The notes below the pieces were generated by a model. It was given only the letters and a program-made list of their open reading frames with translations, did no database searches and had not been told where the DNA came from. A program made the position numbers and the translations under genes. 7,387 bases of DNA from JBAUHN01 sp049680295 (GTDB taxonomy: Bacteria > Pseudomonadota > Alphaproteobacteria > Rhodobacterales > Rhodobacteraceae): the NCBI GenBank assembly GCA_049680295.1, contig JBAUHN010000208.1, forward strand, positions 1 through 7,387. Direction: 5' to 3'. This document shows, piece after piece, positions 1-6,692 of the stretch (its first letter is position 1; each line of letters begins with the position of its first letter).

Positions 1-1209
1 TTCGTGCAGGATGAAATCATCGACCGGTTGGCCATAGGGTGTTGTTTGTGCAGGCGCATTGTCTGAGGGGGCCGCGTAGTAATTGCGTTTGCGCACAAGC
101 AACGGGTCGACGCATAGATGATGCGCGATGTGATCCATCACCCGTTCAATGCCCACCATGCCCTGAGGCCCGCCAAAGCCCCGAAAGGCGGTGGCACTTT
201 GGGTATTGGTTTTCAACCGGTGGCTTTCGATGCGGATATTGGGCAGATGATAGGCGTTGTCGGCATGCAACATCGCGCGGTCGGCAACTGGCAACGACAG
301 GTCCTGTGCCCATCCGCAGCGGGCATATTGCAGGAATTCAATGGCTTGCACCTGACCTGCATCGTCAAACCCGACGGTATAGTCGATCCGAAAATCATGC
401 CGCTTGCCTGTGATGATCATATCGTCATCGCGGTCGTAACGCATTTTGCAGGGCTGTCCGGTCTGTGCTGCCACAATGGCACAGGCAACCGCCAGTGCGT
501 TGCCCTGACTTTCCTTGCCACCAAATCCACCGCCCATGCGCCGTGTTTCGACACGCACGGCATTCATCGGTTTGCCCAGTGCTTCGGCCACTTTGTGCTG
601 AATTTCAGTCGGGTGCTGGGTCGAGCTATGGACAGTGACATCGCCGCCTTCCTGCGGCAGGGCCAGTGCGGCCTGACCTTCGAGGTAGAAATGTTCTTGC
701 GCGCCGACATCCAGCGATCCGGTTATGCAGTGCGGCGCGTTTTTGTGACCAGCGTCGATGTCACCGCGCTGATAAATCCGCGGCCCTTCTTCAAACCGGC
801 TGCCTGCTTTCAATGCCTCATTGATCGTGAGGATCGGAACCTCGGCCTGAATGTCGAATTTACCAAGCTTGGCGGCTTTTCGGGCGGCAAGATGGGAGGT
901 TGCGACCACCAAAAAGATCGGTTGGCCTGCATAGTTGACCCTATTTACGGCCAGCAAAGGCTCATCATGGTTTGAGGGCGAGACGTCGTTGGCAAAAGGC
1001 AGATCGGCGGCTGTTAACACCTGAATAACGCCATCGGCGGTCGTGACAGCCGACACATCAACATCGCGCAGTTGGCCGCATGCGATGTCCGAGATGCCAA
1101 AGGCCAGATGCAATGTGCGCCCTGGCGTCGGTATGTCGTCAACGTAGCGCGCGGCACCGGTAACGTGAAGCAGGGCGGCGTCGTGCGGAATGGACTTGGA
1201 AACACTCAT
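1..1209 (-). CDS. xdhB: Xanthine dehydrogenase molybdopterin-binding subunit XdhB, N-terminal 403 codons (3' end outside window)
   Basis: This is the large, molybdenum-cofactor subunit of xanthine dehydrogenase, which oxidises hypoxanthine to xanthine and xanthine to urate in the cytoplasm. The minus-strand frame is open from ATG at 1209 to the window edge, about half of the usual ~780 residues. The start is fixed by GAGGTG (1215-1220) 5 nt upstream and by the ATGA overlap with xdhA. An a/b hammerhead domain covers roughly residues 15-120, followed by the first cofactor-binding domain. Visible motifs are GQEHFYLE-like AQEHFYLE (171-178), GGGFGGKE (226-233) and AFRGFGGPQGM (341-351). Aligned by eye to the bovine enzyme, Q198, E233, R311, R343 and F345 match Gln767, Glu802, Arg880, Arg912 and Phe914, so every active-site residue expected in this half is present. 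The second catalytic glutamate (bovine Glu1261) lies outside the window. Confidence is high for the family. A related aldehyde oxidase is unlikely, because E233 and R311 are the purine-binding residues. Confidence 0.95.
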   Translation of the reverse strand, partial: MSVSKSIPHDAALLHVTGAARYVDDIPTPGRTLHLAFGISDIACGQLRDVDVSAVTTADGVIQVLTAADLPFANDVSPSNHDEPLLAVNRVNYAGQPIFLVVATSHLAARKAAKLGKFDIQAEVPILTINEALKAGSRFEEGPRIYQRGDIDAGHKNAPHCITGSLDVGAQEHFYLEGQAALALPQEGGDVTVHSSTQHPTEIQHKVAEALGKPMNAVRVETRRMGGGFGGKESQGNALAVACAIVAAQTGQPCKMRYDRDDDMIITGKRHDFRIDYTVGFDDAGQVQAIEFLQYARCGWAQDLSLPVADRAMLHADNAYHLPNIRIESHRLKTNTQSATAFRGFGGPQGMVGIERVMDHIAHHLCVDPLLVRKRNYYAAPSDNAPAQTTPYGQPVDDFILHE

Positions 1210-1220
1210 GCCGTCACCTC
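1206..1220 (-). promoter_or_regulatory. xdhB ribosome-binding site and ATGA overlap with xdhA stop
   Basis: On the minus strand, GAGGTG (1215-1220) sits 5 nt before the xdhB ATG (1209-1207), inside the last xdhA codons. The xdhA stop TGA (1208-1206) overlaps that ATG as ATGA. This decides the xdhB start. It also implies that ribosomes finishing xdhA can re-initiate on xdhB, which suits two subunits made in equal amounts. Confidence 0.85.
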
Positions 1221-2630
1221 GTGAACCGAGGTTTTGAGGCCCTGGACCTCACTCCAGTAGCGCAGCAACATGTTTTGAGCGGTTTGCAATCGGTAGGAGG
1301 CAGACGCGCGCATGTCCGACAGCGGTGTGAAATCATTGGCCATTGCGGCCATTGCTTTGCGTATCGTGTCTTCGGACCATGCGGCATTGTTCAGGGCAGC
1401 CTCGGCCGCTGCGGCGCGTTTGGGGGTGCCCGCCATACCGCCATAAGCAAGGCGCGCGTTTGAGATGATCTTGCCGTTGCCCTCAATCGAAATGCAGCCG
1501 CAGACCGCCGAGATATCCTGGTCAAACCGTTTGGATAGTTTGTAGCAGCGCAGACTGTCGCGTTGGCGGGGAATTGTGATGGCTTCGACAAATTCGCCGG
1601 GCGCGCGGTCTTGTTTGCCGTAGTCGATGAAAAAATCTTCGAGTGGGATTTGGCGCTTTGTGTCGCCACGGCGCAGATGCAGGGATGCGTTAAGGGCAAT
1701 CAGGGCGGGCGGGCCGTCGCCGATGGGGGATCCGTTGGCGATATTGCCGCCCAGAGTTGCGGCGTTGCGGACCTGCACGGAGGCAAACCGGCGGAGCATC
1801 GCAGCAAATGAGGGGTGGTATGGGGCGATGGCGGTCTCAGTGTCGGTCAGGCTGGTCATTGCACCAATCCGAATATCGGTGTCGGTGATAGAGACCCCAC
1901 GCAGCGTGCTGCATTGGTTAAGAAAGGCGACCGGGCCAAGATCGCGGAAATCTTTGGTGACCCAAAGCCCGATATCGGTGGCCCCGGCAATCAAGGTTGC
2001 ATCGGGGTGATCGGCGTACCAATGGGCCAGATCATCGGTTGTTTTGGGTTGAAAGGCGTGAGGGGGCTGTCTGCCCCCGCTCGGCTGCGCCGATCCCCCC
2101 GACGATATTTTGCCATCTGGAACGGGAAGGGACGTCGGGGCAAGCGTGTCGATCATATGCGACGGCACCGGGGCGTTCTCTGCGGCGATGGCGGCGCGAA
2201 TGATAGGGGCGTAGCCGGTACAACGGCATAGATTTCCTGCCAGTTGGGTGTCGTGGTCTGTCGCCCCGTTCAGGTGGGCGGTGGCCATTGAAACGATAAA
2301 GCCCGGGGTGCAAAATCCGCATTGGCTGCCATGGTGGTCGATCATGGATTGTTGCACAGGGTGCAATGTGCCATCGGGTGCGCTGATGCCTTCGACGGTA
2401 CGGATCGCTTTGCCGTTAAGTTGTGGCAGGAACAAAATACAGGCGTTCAGCGCGCGAGCGCCTGTGTCATCCGTGACCATCACCGAGCAGGCCCCGCAAT
2501 CGCCTTCGTTGCAGCCTTCCTTGGTGCCGGACAGGTGGCGGCTATCTCTGAGCCAATCAAGCAGGGTGGTGGTCGGCGCCACATTTGTCAGCGCCACGGT
2601 CTCTCCGTTCAGAAGAAACGAGATATCCAT
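1206..2630 (-). CDS. xdhA: Xanthine dehydrogenase small subunit XdhA ([2Fe-2S] and FAD domains)
   Basis: This is the electron-transfer subunit of the (XdhAB)2 enzyme. It passes electrons from the molybdenum site through two [2Fe-2S] clusters to FAD and then NAD+. It has 474 residues from ATG at 2630. A frame-compatible TTG 24 bases upstream exists, but MDISFLLNG is a normal start for the ferredoxin-like domain. Domains: plant-type ferredoxin (about 1-75) with cluster ligands C40, C45, C48 and C64; helical [2Fe-2S] domain (about 76-150) with C104, C107, C135 and C137; a linker (about 151-192); an FAD-binding domain with LIAGATDIG (213-221) and TLGGNIANGSPIGDGPP (292-308); and a C-terminal CO-dehydrogenase-flavoprotein-like domain (about 360-470). 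The length is close to the Rhodobacter capsulatus protein (about 462). The linker contains an in-frame palindromic repeat (about residues 178-190), listed separately. The ribosome-binding site is weak. The stop overlaps the xdhB start, suggesting translational coupling. An xdhC insertion chaperone usually follows but would lie outside the window. Confidence 0.95.
   Translation of the reverse strand: MDISFLLNGETVALTNVAPTTTLLDWLRDSRHLSGTKEGCNEGDCGACSVMVTDDTGARALNACILFLPQLNGKAIRTVEGISAPDGTLHPVQQSMIDHHGSQCGFCTPGFIVSMATAHLNGATDHDTQLAGNLCRCTGYAPIIRAAIAAENAPVPSHMIDTLAPTSLPVPDGKISSGGSAQPSGGRQPPHAFQPKTTDDLAHWYADHPDATLIAGATDIGLWVTKDFRDLGPVAFLNQCSTLRGVSITDTDIRIGAMTSLTDTETAIAPYHPSFAAMLRRFASVQVRNAATLGGNIANGSPIGDGPPALIALNASLHLRRGDTKRQIPLEDFFIDYGKQDRAPGEFVEAITIPRQRDSLRCYKLSKRFDQDISAVCGCISIEGNGKIISNARLAYGGMAGTPKRAAAAEAALNNAAWSEDTIRKAMAAMANDFTPLSDMRASASYRLQTAQNMLLRYWSEVQGLKTSVHEVTA
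2062..2100. repeat. GC-rich palindromic repeat lying in frame inside xdhA
   Basis: Two adjacent hairpins can be read on either strand. GGGGGC (2062-2067) pairs with GCCCCC (2073-2078) around a 5-nt loop. TCGGC (2081-2085) pairs with GCCGA (2089-2093) around a 3-nt loop. The C-run at 2095-2100 could pair with the opening G-run instead, giving a nested structure. In xdhA it encodes about residues 178-190, a Gly/Ser/Gln/Pro-rich stretch in the linker between the iron-sulfur and FAD domains. The composition is unlike the flanking coding sequence. From memory, similar sequences, followed by a GATATTT-type tail like the one here at 2104-2110, recur in intergenic regions of Rhodobacteraceae. I could not verify this by search, and the outer borders are uncertain. 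Confidence 0.6.
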
Positions 2631-2675
2631 AGATTCAGGTCCGCCGCGGTACAAGGTGGTCGATCGAGCCCCCGG

Positions 2676-2698
2676 ATGTTCGATGCGGCGTAGAACAT
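2676..2698. promoter_or_regulatory. Inverted repeat upstream of xdhA, possible operator
   Basis: ATGTTC (2676-2681) and GAACAT (2693-2698) form a perfect 6-bp dyad separated by 11 bases, centred about 57 bases upstream of the xdhA ATG. The wide 11-base spacing suits binding by a dimeric protein, for example a LysR-type regulator, better than an RNA hairpin. A regulator cannot be named from the sequence. The repeat could also be chance. Confidence 0.35.
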
Positions 2699-2774
2699 GG
2701 GGTCGAGTTGGTCTTGACCGATACGCTAAGCGCGAGGGCTATGGTTTGGCAAGCCTCTTTCTCATTTGATGGTT

Positions 2775-2803
2775 TTGTGGTGGTAGGACCGGATTCGAAT
2801 ATT
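2775..2803 (+). promoter_or_regulatory. Weak promoter-like sequence upstream of dnaE
   Basis: TTGTGG (2775-2780) and AATATT (2798-2803) are separated by 17 bases and resemble sigma-70-type -35 and -10 elements, with 3 of 6 and 4 of 6 consensus matches. A start near 2810 would give a leader of about 50 bases before the dnaE ATG. A GANTC site (2792-2796) lies just before the putative -10. The match is poor and other promoters in the region are possible. Confidence 0.22.
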
Positions 2804-2860
2804 GCGTCGCTCTGCGGATTTGATCGTGCCATTCCCGTGTTGCTGTTTTATCGTGGGGTT

Positions 2861-5800
2861 ATGTCAAATGATCCACAATTCATTCATCTGCGCACGCATT
2901 CTGAATATTCCTTGCTGGAGGGTGCGCTTCGGCTCAAGAAGATGCCGGAGTTATGTCGCAAGGCGGGTATGCCCGCGATGGCATTGACCGACACCAACAA
3001 CATGTTTGCAGCGCTAGAGTTTTCAGTTGCCATGTCAGGGGCCGGCATTCAGCCGATCATCGGTTGCCAGGTGGATCTGGCCTATCTGGAGGTTCATCCC
3101 GGAGAGCGGCCAAAAGACCCTGCTGCTTTGGTTTTGCTGGCCCAGTCCGAGTTGGGATACGAGAACCTGATGAAGCTGAATTCGTGCCTGTATATCGACA
3201 AGGGCAACAGCCTGCCGCAGGTCACATTGGCGGAATTACAGGCCCGTTGCGCGGGGGTGATATGCCTGACCGGCGGGCCGGATGGACCGGTGGGCCGATT
3301 GTTGCAATCGGGTCAGACCCCGGCGGCGCAAGCATTGATGGATCAATTGAAGGATGCGTTTGGTGATCGGCTTTATGTCGAATTGCAGCGCCATCCCGGC
3401 GAGAATGGTCAACCAGCGAATGAACGTCTGACCGAGCGCGGGTTGGTCGAGATGGCATACGCGATGGATTTGCCGTTGGTTGCCACCAACGACGCCTATT
3501 TCCCTACGGCCAAAATGTATGAGGCACATGATGCGCTGATCTGCATTGCAGACGGGGCCTATGTTGATCAGCAAGAGGATCGCAGACGCCTGACTGCACA
3601 GCATTATTTCAAATCACAATCTGAAATGGTGACGCTGTTTGCGGATCTGCCGGAAGCTATTGAAAACACGATTGAAATTGCGCGGCGTTGCGCGTTCCAA
3701 GCCTATCGGCGCGATCCGATTTTGCCCAAATTCGCTGACAATGAGATTGAGGAGTTGCGCGCGCAGGCCCATGCCGGGTTGAAAGACCGCCTGAGTGTGA
3801 TCCCGCATGCCACAACCGTGGAAGACTATACAAAACGGTTGGATTTTGAACTGGGTATCATCGAAGGCATGGGGTTTCCCGGTTATTTTCTGATCGTTGC
3901 GGATTTTATCAAATGGGCCAAGGATCAGGACATTCCAGTTGGACCGGGTCGCGGGTCAGGGGCCGGATCATTGGTGGCTTATGCATTGACGATCACCGAT
4001 CTGGATCCGCTGCGCTATAATCTGCTGTTTGAACGGTTTTTGAACCCGGAACGGGTGAGCATGCCGGACTTTGACATCGACTTCTGCATGGACCGCCGCG
4101 AAGAGGTCATTCAATACGTGCAGGGCAAATATGGTCGCGACAAGGTCGGGCAGATCATCACCTTTGGAGCGCTTTGGTCGAAAGCCGCCGTGCGCGATAT
4201 CGGCCGGGTTTTGCAGATGCCTTACGGGCAGGTTGACCGCTTATCCAAGATGATCCCCGTCGAGGGGGTCAAACCCGTCAGCATCGAAAAAGCACTGGCC
4301 GATGAGCCGCGATTGCGCGAAGAGGCGAAAAACGAAGAGGTCGTCGCCCGGCTGCTGGATTATTGCCAGCAGGTTGAAGGATTGCTGCGAAATGCCTCGA
4401 CCCATGCGGCGGGCGTAGTGATCGGAGACAGACCGCTGGACGCGCTGGTGCCGCTTTATCAGGACCCGCGATCCGATATGCCCGCGACGCAGTTCAACAT
4501 GAAATGGGTAGAACAGGCAGGATTGGTCAAATTTGACTTTCTCGGCCTGAAAACGCTGACAGTAATTCAGAATGCCGTGGATCAAATCAAGGCGTCGGGG
4601 CGGCATTTACATCTGGCGGTGGATGGCACCGAATTGTTCACTCCACCAGAAGGTCTGATTGACGATATAGCCACGATTCCGCTGGATGATGAGGCATCCT
4701 ACAAGCTATATGCGTCGGCCAAAACGGTCGCGGTCTTTCAGGTGGAAAGCTCGGGCATGATGGACGCCCTGAAACGCATGAAACCGACCTGTATCGAGGA
4801 TATCGTGGCTTTGGTGGCGCTTTACCGCCCCGGCCCGATGGAGAATATTCCGACCTATTGCGAGGTCAAGAACGGGCTGAAGGAACGCGCCTCGATCCAC
4901 CCTTTGATTGACGATATTCTGGAGGAAACCCAAGGCATTATCGTCTATCAGGAACAGGTGATGCAGATCGCACAGGTTATGGCGGGCTACAGCCTGGGCG
5001 GTGCCGATCTGCTGCGCCGGGCGATGGGGAAAAAGATCGCCGAAGAAATGGCCAAGGAGCGTCCGAAATTCGAAAAAGGCGCGATGGAAAACGGGGTGGA
5101 CAAGAAAAAGGCCGCCGAGGTTTTCGATCTGCTTGAGAAATTCGCCAACTATGGCTTCAACAAATCGCACGCTGCGGCCTATGCGGTGGTCAGCTACCAA
5201 ACCGCGTGGCTGAAAGCCAACCATCCGGTCGAATTTATGGCCGGTGTGATGAATTGCGATATCCATTTGACCGACAAGCTGGGCGTCTATTTCGAAGAGG
5301 TGCGCAAACGGTTGGACCTGCCTTGGGTGCCGCCGTGCGTGAACCGGTCGGATGCGACCTTTAAAGTCCACGAAGGGGCGTTGGTCTATGCGCTGGGCGC
5401 GTTGAAGAACGTTGGCGCCGAGGCGATGAAGCTGGTAACCGAAGGGCGCAAAATCGACGGGGTCGAGAAACCTTTTGCCACGCTATTTGATCTGGCGCGC
5501 CGGGTTGATTTGAAACGGGTGGGCAAGCGGCCGTTGGAGATGCTGGCCCGCTCCGGGGCCTTTGATGCGCTGGATGCCAACCGTCGCCGGGTGTTTGGTG
5601 CTCTGGATTCATTGGTCAGTTATTCGGCCGCGATCCACGAACAAAAGGCCAGCAATCAGGTGTCATTATTTGGGGAAGCCGGCGATGACCTGCCCGAACC
5701 CCGGCTGATGCCGATGGATGATTGGTTGCCTGCGGAACGCCTGAGCGAGGAATTCAAAGCGGTTGGGTTCTATCTGTCCGGGCACCCGCTGGATGACTAT

Positions 5801-6373
5801 ATGGGGCCGTTGAAACGCAAGGGTGTAATGACGCTTGATCAGGTGATGGCCAAGGCGGAAAACGGACCGTTGGTCGCGAAACTGGCCGGCGTGGTTGCCG
5901 GAAAACAGGAAAGAAAGTCGGCGCGTGGCAACCGGTTTGCGTTTGCGCAAATGTCAGATACGACAGGGGCTTACGAGGTGACGTTATTCTCGGACACGCT
6001 TGAAAAATGTCGCGATCATCTGGAAACCGGCGCCAAAGTTGTGGTGACGGTTGAGGCCACATTGGAAGCAGATCAATTGAAGCTTCTGGGCCGGTCTGTG
6101 GCACCCATTGATGTGGTGGTGGCAGACGCAGGCAGCATGGGGTTGCGGATTTTTGTGGACGCGCCGGATGCGATTACGGCGGTGGCAAATGTGCTTGATG
6201 GGGCCAAACAGGCGGTGAAATCTGCCGGGCGTGGCCCGATCCAGTTTTGCCTGATGGACCCAGGCCTGCCCGGCGAGGTCGAGGTCGATCTGGGGCAGGA
6301 ATTTCCGGTCACGCCGCAGATCAAGGGGGCGATCAAATCGCTGACCGGCGTGTTGGAAGTCGAAGAAATCTAG
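2861..6373 (+). CDS. dnaE: DNA polymerase III alpha subunit (replicative polymerase)
   Basis: This is the catalytic polymerase subunit of the chromosomal replicase, working with the sliding clamp, clamp loader and proofreading epsilon subunit. It has 1170 residues from ATG at 2861 (E. coli: 1160). That start gives the normal MSNDPQFIHLRTHSEYS N-terminus, although the frame is open to 2708 and the ribosome-binding site is poor. Domains by comparison with E. coli: PHP (about 5-275), palm/thumb/fingers (about 275-815), helix-hairpin-helix and clamp-binding region (about 815-935), OB fold (about 1005-1080), and a C-terminal tau-binding domain. The catalytic aspartates are D405 and D407 in MPDFDIDF, and D559 in KFDFLGL, equivalent to E. 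coli D401, D403 and D555. QVSLF at 933-937 is the internal clamp-binding motif. The PHP domain lacks several metal ligands (R11, T45 and Q70 at usual His/Glu positions), so proofreading presumably comes from a separate DnaQ. The stop overlaps the slyX stop on the other strand. Confidence 0.98.
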   Translation: MSNDPQFIHLRTHSEYSLLEGALRLKKMPELCRKAGMPAMALTDTNNMFAALEFSVAMSGAGIQPIIGCQVDLAYLEVHPGERPKDPAALVLLAQSELGYENLMKLNSCLYIDKGNSLPQVTLAELQARCAGVICLTGGPDGPVGRLLQSGQTPAAQALMDQLKDAFGDRLYVELQRHPGENGQPANERLTERGLVEMAYAMDLPLVATNDAYFPTAKMYEAHDALICIADGAYVDQQEDRRRLTAQHYFKSQSEMVTLFADLPEAIENTIEIARRCAFQAYRRDPILPKFADNEIEELRAQAHAGLKDRLSVIPHATTVEDYTKRLDFELGIIEGMGFPGYFLIVADFIKWAKDQDIPVGPGRGSGAGSLVAYALTITDLDPLRYNLLFERFLNPERVSMPDFDIDFCMDRREEVIQYVQGKYGRDKVGQIITFGALWSKAAVRDIGRVLQMPYGQVDRLSKMIPVEGVKPVSIEKALADEPRLREEAKNEEVVARLLDYCQQVEGLLRNASTHAAGVVIGDRPLDALVPLYQDPRSDMPATQFNMKWVEQAGLVKFDFLGLKTLTVIQNAVDQIKASGRHLHLAVDGTELFTPPEGLIDDIATIPLDDEASYKLYASAKTVAVFQVESSGMMDALKRMKPTCIEDIVALVALYRPGPMENIPTYCEVKNGLKERASIHPLIDDILEETQGIIVYQEQVMQIAQVMAGYSLGGADLLRRAMGKKIAEEMAKERPKFEKGAMENGVDKKKAAEVFDLLEKFANYGFNKSHAAAYAVVSYQTAWLKANHPVEFMAGVMNCDIHLTDKLGVYFEEVRKRLDLPWVPPCVNRSDATFKVHEGALVYALGALKNVGAEAMKLVTEGRKIDGVEKPFATLFDLARRVDLKRVGKRPLEMLARSGAFDALDANRRRVFGALDSLVSYSAAIHEQKASNQVSLFGEAGDDLPEPRLMPMDDWLPAERLSEEFKAVGFYLSGHPLDDYMGPLKRKGVMTLDQVMAKAENGPLVAKLAGVVAGKQERKSARGNRFAFAQMSDTTGAYEVTLFSDTLEKCRDHLETGAKVVVTVEATLEADQLKLLGRSVAPIDVVVADAGSMGLRIFVDAPDAITAVANVLDGAKQAVKSAGRGPIQFCLMDPGLPGEVEVDLGQEFPVTPQIKGAIKSLTGVLEVEEI

Positions 6374-6564
6374 TAGTGAGGCGGGCGTTCATCGCCGATC
6401 ACAACGCCGCCACCTGTTGCCTGATCGCGCGCGCCCTCGCGCTGCATCAGCATTTCGACACGGCGGGTCAGCAGGACGATCTCGGTTTCCTGACGCGCCA
6501 CGATATCTGACAGCTCATCCACCGTCCGCATCAGATGGGCGATCTGTTCTTCGAGCTGTTGCAT
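6370..6564 (-). CDS. slyX: SlyX family protein
   Basis: This small coiled-coil protein of the SlyX family has 64 residues from ATG at 6564. The start is chosen because AGGAGG (6571-6576) sits 6 nt upstream. A longer frame reaching 6648 exists, but its extra residues are not SlyX-like. The body from about residue 1 to 42 is a single heptad-like helix (MQQLEEQIAHLMRTVDELSD onward), and the protein ends in the RPPHY tail typical of the family. The family is widespread in Proteobacteria. The name comes from its position next to slyD in E. coli, and its molecular function is unknown. Here it sits alone between dnaE and hisS, convergent with dnaE and divergent from hisS. Its last four bases overlap the end of dnaE. 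Confidence 0.9.
   Translation of the reverse strand: MQQLEEQIAHLMRTVDELSDIVARQETEIVLLTRRVEMLMQREGARDQATGGGVVIGDERPPHY
6380..6411. other. GC-rich hairpin just past the dnaE stop, possible transcription end signal
   Basis: GGCGGGCGTT (6380-6389) pairs with AACGCCGCC (6403-6411) through 9 base pairs with one bulged G and a 13-base loop. It begins 7 bases after the dnaE stop and lies within the slyX C-terminal codons. No T-run follows on the plus strand, so it is not a standard intrinsic terminator. It could slow or end dnaE transcription, or simply reflect GC-rich coding sequence. Confidence 0.25.
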
Positions 6565-6570
6565 CGGTGA

Positions 6571-6576
6571 CCTCCT
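6571..6576 (-). promoter_or_regulatory. slyX ribosome-binding site
   Basis: AGGAGG on the minus strand, 6 nt before ATG at 6564, is the strongest Shine-Dalgarno sequence in the window. It decides the slyX start against the longer in-frame candidates. Confidence 0.85.
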
Positions 6577-6601
6577 GTTGTTGCCGCCGCCTAGCATACT
6601 C

Positions 6602-6629
6602 GCCGGGTAACGCCAACCAGCGACCCGGC
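6602..6629. repeat. 7-bp perfect inverted repeat between slyX and hisS
   Basis: GCCGGGT (6602-6608) and ACCCGGC (6623-6629) are perfect reverse complements around a 14-base spacer. The repeat overlaps the likely slyX leader or promoter and ends next to the weak hisS -35 candidate. It could be a protein-binding dyad or a leader hairpin. A chance match in GC-rich DNA is possible. Confidence 0.45.
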
Positions 6630-6692
6630 TTGCCCCGGCACCGCCCATCCGTTAGACCGCGCGCAACCAATCCCGACCAAAGGCCCGACGCT

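Larger units (their letters stand above)
2631..2860. other. Divergent intergenic region between xdhA and dnaE
   Basis: These 230 bases separate the divergent starts of xdhA (left) and dnaE (right) and must hold both promoters. The dnaE frame stays open back to an ATG at 2708, but the protein encoded by that extension matches nothing I recognise in DnaE. The region contains a 6-bp inverted repeat at 2676-2698 and a weak promoter-like pair at 2775-2803. It also has two GANTC sites (2632-2636 and 2792-2796), the recognition sequence of the alphaproteobacterial methylase CcrM. No tRNA or convincing small gene is visible. Confidence 0.7.
6565..6692. other. Divergent intergenic region between slyX and hisS
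   Basis: These 128 bases must hold the promoters of slyX (leftward) and hisS (rightward). On the plus strand, TTGCCC (6630-6635) and TAGACC (6653-6658), 17 bases apart, are a weak promoter-like pair for hisS, with a leader of about 30 bases. A 7-bp inverted repeat lies at 6602-6629. No small gene or RNA gene is evident. Confidence 0.6.

Noticed and set aside
118..975. Long plus-strand open frame of 285 codons opposite xdhB
   Set aside because: It lies in the register directly antisense to xdhB codons, where GC-rich genes often give open shadows. Its protein has no recognisable motifs, while the minus strand encodes a clear XdhB with all expected active-site residues.
2631..2654. Longer xdhA start at a TTG 24 bases upstream of ATG 2630
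   Set aside because: The extra eight residues are not part of the ferredoxin-like fold, and the ATG start gives the usual N-terminus.
2248..2769. Plus-strand open frame of 173 codons across xdhA and the intergenic region
   Set aside because: Most of it is antisense to the XdhA iron-sulfur domain, and the protein shows no motif. No good ribosome-binding site was seen.
2635..2832. Minus-strand frame of 65 codons upstream of xdhA, as a possible small regulator or leader gene
   Set aside because: There is no recognisable DNA-binding motif and the composition is low in structure. It overlaps the divergent promoter region without conserved features.
2787..2860. TTCGAAT segment before dnaE, suggesting a tRNA T-loop
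   Set aside because: No acceptor stem, anticodon arm or D arm can be folded around it.
4706..5371. Minus-strand open frame of 221 codons inside dnaE
   Set aside because: It is fully antisense to conserved DnaE polymerase-domain codons. The His- and Phe-rich product is typical of an antisense shadow and no family is recognised.
6565..6648. Longer N-terminus for SlyX reaching 6648
   Set aside because: The extension lacks SlyX character and would bury the strong AGGAGG site, which is correctly spaced for ATG at 6564.
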